Source of the DNA: Conidiobolus incongruus B7586 | Taxonomy: Eukaryota > Entomophthoromycota > Entomophthoromycetes > Entomophthorales > Conidiobolaceae | Assembly (NCBI GenBank): GCA_000697335.1 | Contig: JNEM01008477.1 | Location: 1-17,622 of the forward strand | Direction: 5' to 3' | Length of the DNA stretch: 17,622 nt | Position numbers and translations under genes: made by a program | Notes under the pieces: generated by a model | The model's input: only the letters and a program-made list of their open reading frames with translations | What the model was told of the DNA's origin: nothing | Database searches by the model: none | Shown here: piece by piece, positions 8,383 to 17,622 of the stretch | Layout of the letters: each line of letters opens with the position of its first letter | How positions within the stretch are numbered: position 1 is the first letter of the stretch

Positions 8383-8935
8383 ACGAATGAGACTATTCAC
8401 CTCTTTGTATCAAGTGGTGGTGCCTTCCAGCTTTAATATTTACTGTATTACAATATTCTCATTTCATTGATTATATTTTTATACTAACGCGTCATTACTG
8501 GACATCAACAACTTTATTCTACTTCTCTAACTATAGATGTAACACTTACTACAGAGTTCACCAACTCTCGATTGATTTCATTTCGATTCTTTTTAATCAT
8601 TTAAAATCATTGGGATATTTTAAAGTTCCTCAAAATTTCTTTTTGATATTATTGTTAGCAAATTTCTTAAAACCTCTTCCTCAACATATAAATAAATTTT
8701 TTCATTTCTAGTTTAATCTTTTCAATAGTATTTTCTTGTATTATAATTTTAATTTTTATTATTTATCGAATTGTTTTGATTTTATAAGTGTGAATTAAAT
8801 TTATTAAAATTATGTGTAATGTTTGTTTGAATATAATTATTAAACTGGTAATTAAGAGTTAACATTTGAGAATTCTAAATATAGAAGATTTAATATATTA
8901 GATTAAATAATTCATTATAAGGTCATAACAATGTT

Positions 8936-8956
8936 TATAATAATAATAATAATAAT
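8936..8956. repeat. (TAA)n microsatellite
   Basis: About seven uninterrupted copies of a TAA/AAT triplet in the AT-rich spacer behind PKA-R. It is a simple repeat with no sign of coding use. Confidence 0.8.
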
Positions 8957-9070
8957 TTTAATATAAAAATTTTACAATTTATCAATTAATAATGTTATGA
9001 AGTTTCATATTAAAATTGATTTAAAATATTATTGTTAAACAGGATAAATTGATGAAATTATTATCAAATA

Positions 9071-9108
9071 CAATATAATACAATATAATATAATATAATA
9101 TAATAATA
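9071..9108. repeat. 10-bp tandem repeat CAATATAATA and decayed copies
   Basis: Two exact copies of CAATATAATA (9071-9090) are followed by TAATATAATA (9091-9100) and a partial TAATAATA. It is a short AT minisatellite that probably arose by slippage. It lies in the convergent spacer where both 3' ends point inward. Confidence 0.75.
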
Positions 9109-10091
9109 GATATTTACAATTTTCATAAATTATCAAACTAATTATTTGATTAAACTGAGAATTTAATTGGAGGACTAAAATAATCAATTTTCTATTATTT
9201 CATGCTTTATAACATTAAATTTAAAACTATTCAAATATTGAATCATTTGAAAAAGTTGATTAAGTTGATAATATTCAAGAAAAAAAATATTTTATAAAAA
9301 TCAATTATATTAATTAAAATTCTAATTTTTTAACTACCTCCAAATATTCATCATAAATTCTTTTTGATTGTTAGGTCAAATCATTTTAATCCAATAATAA
9401 TACCCAAAAGCAATTTATTCAAATAATATTTAAATCATTATTATAGAGTTATCAAATCTCTAATTAATCATGAATATTTTTAAGATTATTAATTGATAAA
9501 TAATAGTACCCAAATTCCAATTAGTATTCTTAGTAAATTATATAAAATGTTGATACTTTACATTGAATTATTACCTATTATATCCAATTTGAATTAATGA
9601 TTAATTTATCGATTTTAATTATTGTTTATTTAAAAAATTAAACAGAAAATAGCAAGAGCTGAAATTGAATGATTAATTTTTTCCCTACAACTGATTAATT
9701 ATTAAATATGAATTAATTAGATAAAATTTATTAAAATTAATTGAAATATGATCAGTATTTGAATAATTGACTGAATATTCAAATCAGGTTGTTATTCTAA
9801 CAAATTAGAGAAAAATCCCAATCTTTGTCTACCAAATTTTTAGCAATATATAAAATCAAATAAATCCTCTCTATCTATTCTTAACTACCTATCATCATAC
9901 CATTAAAAATTTAGAACTTTGTATCCTATGAATTAATGGGTGGATAGTTAGTTAAGATTGACTGAAAATCAACTACAGTATAAAAATTTCACCAAAACAA
10001 AATAATTTTAATAACTATAGTCAATTTTTTATTCTTAAAACTGAAATAACCCTACAAATATATATAACTATTAACTTATTCTCTAAAAAAT

Positions 10092-13000
10092 TTATAATGA
10101 ACTCAACATTTGTTTGCCAGTATCGTCAACCCCTCCAAATATTCTAGACTTAACATCCTCGTTGGAATTTTGTAATACAACTTGGAGGATATTGTGAGCT
10201 CTTTGGGCAACTTGAGCTTCGTTTTGGAGGACGCCAGATGTGAGGAAGGATACGATAACAATACCCAAGTGAACCAGAGAGTCTGGGGAGCCGACAATGA
10301 CGGGATGTTGGGATTCGACGAGGTCGAGAAGGTGGGATAAGGTGACGCCAGCCTCTTCGTCATCCTCGCGAATGGGGAGGGCGGCGAACCAAGGTTGGAC
10401 GAGTCCGGAAATGTCCATGGAGCTAGACAAGTATTTCATGACCTTGGTAATGGCAGATACGACATTGTCCGTGGCGTTGACGTTGTCTTCGTCGTGGGCA
10501 CTAGGGTCGGCGAGCGCTTGAAGTAGGAGGGGAACGGCTTGGTTGAAGATTTGTAATTGGTTGTCTCCGCCATGTTGAGCCGCGACACCGATACCGTATG
10601 AGGCGGCTTGTCGGACGTCGGGCTTGGAGTCTAAGATCATGGGGATAATGGGTTGGATTAAACTGTTGAGATAGTCCCAGCTGGCGGGATTGGCAAATTC
10701 AATAAGGTCGTCAACGATACAGACAGCAGCGTGACGGCAGTAGGCCTTAGGATGTCCTAAGAGACCTTGGACTTGGGGAATGAGAGCATCGAAGGGCTTG
10801 AGGAATGTAATACCATGAGTTTGGAAGCAGGAATGAATGCAACGAGCCATTTCACCCAATAGATTATCGTAGTACAAATCATCCTCCTCAGCTTGCTCTT
10901 CGTCCTCGGCATCCATTTCCTCGGCAGCAGCAATATTTTCCTGAATGTGTTCGAGGGCAGTGAGTAATTGGTGATTGGCGCCTTCGACCAATTCGTTCAT
11001 TTGGTCGGGGGAGAGGCATGCCGTGCCAACAATTTCGATACATCCGCCCAAGCAGCTGTAGAGATGGGCAACGTATTGGGCGTCGGTTTCACTATTGATA
11101 GTCTGGACCATAACAGTGACGGCTGAGTGGAAAGCGGTTAAGAACTCATCTTCATTCTGGGCTCTGGGGTAGCAGCTCAACAAGTACTGAATAGAGCTAG
11201 CAGCGGAGTATCTGACACCATCATGGAAGTAGAAACGAATCAAAGGAATCATAATGGTCAACACTTCGTGAGCATATTTAGCAAACCCAGTTTCGAGTTG
11301 TCTAGCGTAACACAACAACATATCGACGGCAGTGGACTTGTCATCGATAGTTGAAGTGTTGATACCGACTTGGCGACCGTCAACCGTTACGAACTCCCAT
11401 CCGTCTTCAGCAGGATATTGAGATTCAGGACTCTCATCAATTTCCAACACTGTGAAGTTGGGCTTCAATTGGGCGGTCTTCATCAATGGTGGCATGACAA
11501 AGTCCAAGTAGGGAGCAAATTCGTCGCCCATGACTTTGCAGACACGGGCCCAAGCTTGAAGCAAGTAGGAGTGTTGGGGATCGGAGTCATCTGTCAAAGA
11601 TTGCTGAATGTGTTGGAGGAGTTGGACGAAGGGGATGAAATCGTTTTGGAATACTTCCTTACCGACGGCAAGTGCAATTAAAGTAGCACATTCTAAAATA
11701 CGTCCGCGGAGCATGCGGTGTTCATTGCCAGTGTGAGTTTGGAGGATATTGATAAGTAAGGGCATAATGGCAGGGTAGAATCTGGCAAAACCCTCTTGAA
11801 CAGTATCAGCAACAGTGGCAATGGTAGTGACAATTTGTTCTTGGACAAAGAGTTTGGGACTCTTCAAAAGTGGAACTAACTTGCTCAACAAGTGCTCTAA
11901 ATAGGGTTCCATGATTTCACGGTCCAAATACTCGCAGAAGTTGATGGTGGCAGCGGCACAGTGAGCTTGGACCCTGGGATTGGCATTATCATCCAATAAT
12001 GGCACAAGGCTGTTGAGAATGACATGGTGGAATTCTTTTTGCATAATGTGACCAAAGTCGCTGGACATTTGACCAATGGTGTTGCAGGCGGCATATCTGA
12101 CTCTGGGGTGGGGATCTTGAAGCTTGGGTAAGATCATCTGAATAATGCTGTTTAATTCCTTTTCCATGTACTTGACACAGCCTTCACCAATGGAGGAGAT
12201 AGCCATAAGCCCGGCGTGGCGTTCGTTCCACTTATCACTTTGGATCAATTGGGGAATGTAGTGGAATGCAACGGGTACCATTTGCTTGCCACCGATGCTT
12301 CTAGCGAGACGGTCGATAGCTTGCTCACCGACGATGTAGAGCTCTTCGTAATCCTCAGGCTCTACTTCGTCAGAAGTATGCCAGCTTTCATCATCTTCGA
12401 CCTGAGTCATCATCTTCAAACAGATGGGGACTAACTCACTAGTCAAGTTAGGAGTCTTTCTAGCCAAACTGGGGGCTTCTCCAGTGATAGTTAACATTAA
12501 TTCCAAACTACTCTTGCGAGGCTTTTCGTCAATTTCATTATTATTCAAAATCATAAGGACAAAATTCAAGAGATGGGGCAAGACATCCTTGAACAATTTA
12601 GCATGAACACCAGCTAAATCGATAAATGACTGCAGAGCATCGGACAAAGAGTCCTCATCGCCAGCCTTATAGAAAGTTTCTAATGTAGAAAGCATTTGAG
12701 GCAAAAGATCAGCTGCACTTTGCAAAGGTTTGGAATCGGTTTTTAGGAGTAAGGAGACGGCAGCATCCAAAGCAGCCAGTTGTACTTCCTTAGTCTGATC
12801 ACTATTCAAATTCTGGACGAAAGCCTGTTTGACATTATTCACTGGTTCTCCCTTAACAATATTAGGGACACTTGACAAAATTCTGAAGCCGGTCTCCCTC
12901 AAAATAGGCCTGTCACTATTACACAAGTGAACAACCGCCATAGCGAGTTCGGGCCACTCCAAATCATAAGCAGTGATCTGTCTGTATAATTCGGCGACGG

Positions 13001-13435
13001 CATCCGCCAACTTGTGCTGGAGTTGGGAATCTTCCTGCGATGTGAGACATTGCAACAATTCGGATTTGCAAATTTCTCTGGTATTTTCCTGAGCCAAGTT
13101 CCATGGACTCTGGGTCAGGTCACTGTCTTCATCCGGAACGTTGCCCTCGCCATAGGGATCGCTCTTAAAAGCCAATCTTCTGAACAGTACAGCGGCGTGG
13201 GATCTCACCTAGACCCAATCAGTTAATCATAATTAAACTATTCGAATCAACTTACTGATACAGTATCCCCATGAGAGCAAATAGCGACCAAACTAGCCAA
13301 AAAAGCATCGGGATTTTCCTTCCTAAGTTGGTCCAATCGCCTTTCGGCATCTTCACGACATAGATTGTCAACACTTGTCAAATGTTTGAGAATACTACTC
13401 AATTGTAAAATAGAAGCTTCATTAACTAAATCCAT
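10092..13435 (-). CDS. PSE1: Importin beta-3 / karyopherin Kap121-type nuclear import receptor
   Basis: This is a HEAT-repeat import receptor that carries cargo such as ribosomal proteins and histones into the nucleus and releases it on RanGTP binding. Exon 1 (13256-13435, 60 codons) starts MDLVNEASIL and includes the N-terminal Ran-binding helices. A 47-bp phase-0 intron (13209-13255, GTAAGT...GTCTAG) follows. Exon 2 (10092-13208) resumes VRSHAAVLFRR, giving 1098 residues in total, the usual length for IPO5/Pse1. Family landmarks include VGEQAIDRLARSIGGK, ERHAGLMAISSIGEG, RVRYAACNTIGQM, PRVQAHCAAATINFCE and VQEQIVTTIATVADT. An acidic insert (EEMDAEDEEQAEEDD) sits at roughly 818-835. No break is visible and the gene looks fully functional. 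The part coding for the last ~150 residues is clearly more GC-rich than the first half. A TATA-like ATATATA lies within 25 bp of the start codon, too close to be a normal TATA box. Confidence 0.97.
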
Positions 13436-13915
13436 AACCTATCTATTATCTATATATAAACAAAAAAAGTATATTGAAAATATAAACAAAAAAAATTAAA
13501 TATTATTTTTTAATAATAGATTTTTATAATATAGTGATGAGAGTTAATAATAGATGAATTAGATACTCTTAATATCAAGTACAACATTTGTATTAAGAAT
13601 TTCTAATATAATATTCAATTTATCGAATTGTGGGAATTCTAATCTCAAATTATTATTAACTTTTGTCATTATTAATATTGGTTTTTAAATTATAAATAAT
13701 AATATAGAAAATAGATAAAGTAGTAATTTAAAGATATATATTGAATTGTTATTGAATAATAAGGGAATAATAAAAGTAAATTTTTATTTAAAAACAAAAC
13801 TTAAAAGGATTATTATGTTGAAAATTGTGATATTGAAATAAGGATCATTAAAAATATTTAAAAAAAATTATATTTATATCAGAATGTAAAATAAAAAATC
13901 TACTTCAAATAACCA
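13436..13915. other. AT-rich spacer between importin start and tRNA gene
   Basis: This is the upstream region of the minus-strand importin gene and the downstream flank of the minus-strand tRNA. It holds a small inverted repeat, TCTTAATA (13567-13574) with TATTAAGA (13591-13598), and a run of six A at 13893-13898 that acts as the pol III terminator on the minus strand. Nothing else was recognised. Confidence 0.65.
13893..13898 (-). terminator. Pol III terminator of tRNA-Gln
   Basis: On the minus strand this is TTTTTT, 17 nt beyond the 3' end of the tRNA. It is the first run of four or more T after the gene and is the expected RNA polymerase III stop. Confidence 0.7.
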
Positions 13916-13987
13916 AGCTCTGCCTGAGAATCGAACTCAGATCGCAGGATTCAAAGTCCTGAGTGCTAACCATTACACCAGCGGAGC
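13916..13987 (-). tRNA. tRNA-Gln (anticodon UUG)
   Basis: This is a 72-nt cloverleaf without an intron. The acceptor is GCTCCGC/GCAGAGC with a single C-A mismatch at the fifth pair. The D arm is GTG/CAC around TAATGGTTAG. The anticodon stem CAGGA/TCCTG holds loop CTTTGAA with anticodon TTG, which reads CAA (Gln). The T arm is CTGAG TTCGAAT CTCAG, and the discriminator is T73, as usual for eukaryotic tRNA-Gln. The A box (TGGTGTAATGG) and B box (AGTTCGAATCT) are internal pol III promoter elements. CCA is not encoded, as expected in eukaryotes. Confidence 0.96.
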
Positions 13988-14953
13988 TTATGTTTTTAAT
14001 GAATTCATTCATCAAATTAATTAATCCAATTAAACAATCTTTCAATATGATTGGATAATATGGATTTTTTTACACTATCTTCATATTATTATATAGATTT
14101 CATTTTCAATTTCTCAACTATTTCTTTGGTTATTATTTTATTTTCCAATTCTAATTTTTATCCACTCTTTTAACTGATTTTTTATTTTATATATTTTCTT
14201 ATGAACATGTATTCTTTTTTTATTTTTTTATATATTTTATAATTAATAATATTTCTTTCAAACTTTGATTCAGTTTATTAATATAAGTTATTATTATATA
14301 AATATTTTATATAATATATAGATTGGAGACATTATTTATTTGTATTATTATCACTTGATTGTGAAATTCATAATTTTTAAGAATATTTGAATTATTGTGG
14401 TTTCAATCAAAACAATCTTATAATTTAATTTTGTTTATTAAATGATTATATTTGAAATAATAAAATTATAATTCTAGGATATTAAATAATATTGTAAAAA
14501 TTAATGATTATCTATAATACTAAAGAATAATTCAAACAATATGAACTATATAATTTTATAGCCTTTGGATTTAAAACTTGTAATATTTTAATTGAAAAAT
14601 TTCAACTTAGTTCGTATAATGTAAAAGTGATTATAATATTATAAATTGTTTTAATTATATATCATATAATTAAACTATTTAACTTAATTGATTATAGTGT
14701 AGAATATTATAACATTTGAAAATTAATTATTAGATTTCTATAGTAAATTTTAAAATTTTTTAAAATAAAATTTAATTAATATTATATTAAATACTTTGAA
14801 TTAACCAAAACGTTATATAATTTAATCAATCTTTTTCAATTATCATTAAATTATTTCATTATTCTATACAAACTTATATAAATATATTAAACACACCAAC
14901 AATCTATTCCATTGATTATTGATAACAACCAATTAAAATAATATACTGATCCA
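13988..14953. other. AT-rich spacer between tRNA gene and acyl-CoA dehydrogenase relic
   Basis: Nearly pure A/T sequence with stops in every frame. Only the last ~70 bp (from about 14890, ACACACCAACAATC) change composition; they look like the old leader of the pseudogene that follows. No RNA gene, repeat array or mobile element was seen. Confidence 0.7.
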
Positions 14954-16195
14954 ATGATGAATGCATTCTCTGAATATTCATAACCATTGAAATGTTTTGA
15001 CGATATGGTGTCCTGTGGCGATCCCACATGATACCAAGAATGATACAATCCATATTACACCAAATTGCACGCTGGGTAGAGAACTATTATTAGAAAACTC
15101 GTCAAAGGAGAATTGGTTAAATACTTGGGCAATGTCGATCAAAAATCAGGTGCACCCGACGAAATTGTTTAAAAGCTGGCAAACTAGGGATCCTCGCAAT
15201 GTGTGTGGCATCAGAAATCGCTCGCAACTATTTTCTCTATACAGTAGGAGAGGCGTAATAGATTCTAAGGATTTTGACAAGTTTTACTTTTGGTGATTTG
15301 TGACAGGTTGGCGTGTATTGTATTCCCATGTCTCATTTATTCCCGATGCTATTATGGATAGAAATAGGATGGCTTTAGCTATCAGTGAAGCACATGCTGG
15401 AAGTGATGTTGCCAACCTTTCCACAGAAGCCAAGTTGAATAGGGAGGGTACTCATTATATCATCAATGAAACCATGAAATGGATTACAGGAGGTACTTGT
15501 GCGGACTATTATCAGATAGCAGTGCGTACGCTTGATACCGGTCATAAAGCAATAAATACCATTCTTATTGAAAGGTCCGAGGACCTAAAAATATCTCCCC
15601 TCGAAGTAATAGGACTGTACAGTAGCGGAACATCCTTTTTTACCCTTGAAGATGTGAAATTAACTTAGTATTGTAGGTAAGCTAATTATGTCTTCAAATT
15701 GATTGTTTGCAACTTCAATCATTAGTCATTTTATATAACAAACGATAATTTGTGATATACAAGAGTCTGCTATGAAGAGAATTTCAAGTATGCTAACAAG
15801 CGCAAGACCTTTGGTAAGGAACTTATTGAGCATGGCGTTATTCGCGAGGAATTGGCCCATATAATCTGTCAAATCGAAGCTGCTCAACATTGGACTGAAT
15901 ACATCATTTTGCAAACCAAAAACATGCCTAAGGATAATCAAGCAATTCTCTTAGGAGAGCCAATCTCTCTTTTCAAGGTGGAAACTTCAAGAGTGTTTGA
16001 ATTCTGTGTCAGAGAAGCATGTAAATTTTTCGGAGAAAGTGGTTATCTAAAGGAGGTCAAGGTGAAAAGATTGAGAGATTGTACTGAGATGTTAAAAGTT
16101 AAGCCATTCTACGAGGTTCAGAAGAAATTCTGGTAGATTTAGTTGTTAAAATGGTAATGAAAATAAGCAAATTAAATATTGCCAATATTCAATAA
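14954..16195 (+). pseudogene. Acyl-CoA dehydrogenase pseudogene (decayed host gene)
   Basis: This is a full-span but inactivated copy of an FAD-dependent acyl-CoA dehydrogenase, which would oxidise acyl-CoA in mitochondria or peroxisomes. A tandem ATG at 14954 opens the N-terminal frame, with recognisable YNPYYTKLH and RTIIRKLVKGEL (the family's SPYY..H..LR..VR..V region). In-frame stops occur at 14981, 15029, 15041, 15077, 15170 and 15185. The match then moves to another frame at about 15240-15300 (GVIDSKDFDKFYF), and a piece before the substrate domain seems lost. From 15350 the core is well kept: RMALAISEAHAGSDVA, KWITGG and the ILIERS to SGTSFFTLEDVKL region. Stops at 15666, 15678, 15723 and 15753 interrupt the ...NFNH... 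segment. RVCYEENFKYANKRKTFGK and VFEFCVREACKFFG follow in the same frame. The C-terminal GGQGEKIERLY...GSEEILVDL is readable only after a frameshift near 16045. No intron is evident across 1.2 kb, so a retrocopy is possible, but there is no poly(A) tail. There is no N-terminal cytochrome b5 domain. Confidence 0.9.
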
Positions 16196-17622
16196 ACTAG
16201 TCAAAAAGTTTATAATATCAATTAGTTATTTTCAGATTATGAGTTTGATATAATAAAGACTATTTTAATAAGTTGGCTTGGAATGAATATACCTTTATTG
16301 ATTCACTAAATTGATCAATATTTATATGTTAATAGATTATAATGCATATCTAATGAGCCTTTAACAATTAACAAACATTTTCCAGCTCTAAGCTTGTTGA
16401 GCTATACTCGACCTTACATACTGTTATATACAATATTCCCAAATACAATTTAACAACTTTCAATTTAATGTTTAACAGTTTTATTTAAAGGTTTGAATTT
16501 AAGTATAAATAAGCTGTTTATAAATAATATCAAGATTCAATATATTTAATCCAGCAAGGACACTCTTTGCAAACAGTTGAATTAGAGAATAATTACTAAA
16601 TCATTAGAAATTTAGTATTTGATCAAATATAATTAAAAATCAAAATTGAATTAAAAATTTACAATAATTTATACTATTATTAATTGATTAAATTATAAGA
16701 TATAATATTTCAATAAATATTAATACAAAAGGCTCAATTCAATATTTTATTCATCATTATTAGATATAGAATCATTTATATAATTAAAGCTTGATCATAT
16801 ATATATTTCTATTATTTTTATTAAAATTACCAAATTTTATCAGAAAAAGAGTAATTATTTAATAAAATTACTAAATTAAAATTTTAAACTTGATAATTTA
16901 TATTGATTTAGGACTAATATTGAAAATTTATAAGTAGTTGAACTATATAAACAATAACAAATTCCAATAATATAAATTATATTTAATATTTTTTATTTTA
17001 CATCAAAATTTGAAAATAATATTTTAATAAAACTTTTTAATATTTAAAATATTAATGAATTTAATTAATATTAATATATATTAATTATAATCCTTAATTT
17101 ATATATTATATTATATTCAATTTATATTTATATCTTTTAATCTTTATTCTAATTTTATTATTTAATTAAAAAAAATATGAAAAGAATATTAAATAGGCAA
17201 AATTATAAAAAAAGGATATTTAAAAATAGTAAATAGCAAGGTAGTTAAGTTATCATAATTTTAGCTATCAAATTAATTAAAATCATTTAAAAATTATCCT
17301 TAATACTTATATTATAACTTTTAACAAAAATATTAATTATGAAAAATTGATATTAGATTCATTATATTATATATTAAAATAAGATAATATTGAGTTTATT
17401 TTAATTATATAAACTTTTCATTCTATCTTTTATTATAAATTTAAAAATTCTTGATAGTTATTTAATGGAATATTATTAAATTTTAGTTGATTATAGCAAT
17501 TTTTATTATTATTAATATACCATATAATAATCATTTTATTAAATTAATATAAAGCATAAAAGTTTTTATTTATTATTATATAAAAGGATTTAAAACCTAA
17601 AATAATAAAATGAAAATAAAAA
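16196..17622. other. Extremely AT-rich region without recognisable genes
   Basis: After the pseudogene the sequence becomes increasingly A/T, with only short patches of mixed composition (about 16380-16440). A short inverted repeat AGCTC/GAGCT (16384-16403) is visible there. No open frame of note, RNA gene, array or transposon end was seen. Confidence 0.7.

Larger units (their letters stand above)
8383..10091. other. Convergent intergenic region between PKA-R and importin genes
   Basis: The first ~330 bp are less AT-rich and look like the PKA-R 3' UTR, with an AATAAA at 8691-8696. The rest is very AT-rich, with short tandem repeats at 8936-8956 and 9071-9108. No coding frame, RNA gene or mobile element was recognised. 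Confidence 0.7.

Noticed and set aside
10297-13226. Several open frames of 60-103 codons opposite to or out of frame with the importin gene
   Set aside because: They are overlaps of a long, less AT-rich conserved gene whose own frame explains the sequence completely.
14946-14973. C-box-like ATGATGA with nearby CTGA, possible snoRNA
   Set aside because: The boxes are only about ten bases apart, and the ATGATG is better explained as the tandem start codon of the acyl-CoA dehydrogenase relic.
1-17622. Transposons, LTR or virus-like elements, CRISPR arrays, bacterial-type operons
   Set aside because: No terminal repeats, transposase, integrase, reverse transcriptase or capsid-like reading frames, or spaced repeats were seen on either strand.

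Overview
This is a eukaryotic nuclear window with no bacterial features. Coding islands have moderate base composition and sit in very AT-rich spacers. The genes carry short introns of 47 to 74 bp with GTAAGT-like donors and TACTAAC/ATTAAC-like branch sites, and they encode typical fungal housekeeping proteins. Together this suggests an early-diverging, AT-rich fungus. An Entomophthoromycotina (Conidiobolus-like) genome would fit, but that is inference from composition and gene style, not a database match.

Layout, left to right. The 5' end of a methylenetetrahydrofolate reductase gene runs off the left edge on the minus strand (1-454). A 1.7 kb spacer follows, with a CCAAT-rich island. A six-exon arrestin-fold protein gene lies on the plus strand (2179-3696). 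A 3.3 kb AT-rich spacer contains a 50-nt imperfect palindrome joined to a TATA box and a 28-codon open frame (4542-4779). The regulatory subunit of cAMP-dependent protein kinase is encoded at 7039-8382 on the plus strand in two exons. After a 1.7 kb spacer with small tandem repeats comes a complete importin-beta-3 (Kap121/Pse1/IPO5-type) gene on the minus strand in two exons (10092-13435). A tRNA-Gln(UUG) gene lies at 13916-13987 on the minus strand. A decayed host acyl-CoA dehydrogenase pseudogene covers 14954-16195 on the plus strand. The last 1.4 kb is extremely AT-rich and empty.

The genes do not form an operon or a cluster. They are independent housekeeping or signalling genes: one-carbon metabolism, membrane-protein trafficking or signalling adaptor, cAMP signalling, nuclear import and translation. 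MTHFR and the arrestin gene are divergent; PKA-R and importin are convergent. I found no convincing novel multi-gene system, virus-like element, transposon or CRISPR array. The items most worth a second look are the palindrome-TATA-short-ORF unit near 4.6 kb, the coding-like fragment in the CCAAT island, the unresolved first splice junction of the arrestin gene, and the acyl-CoA dehydrogenase fossil.
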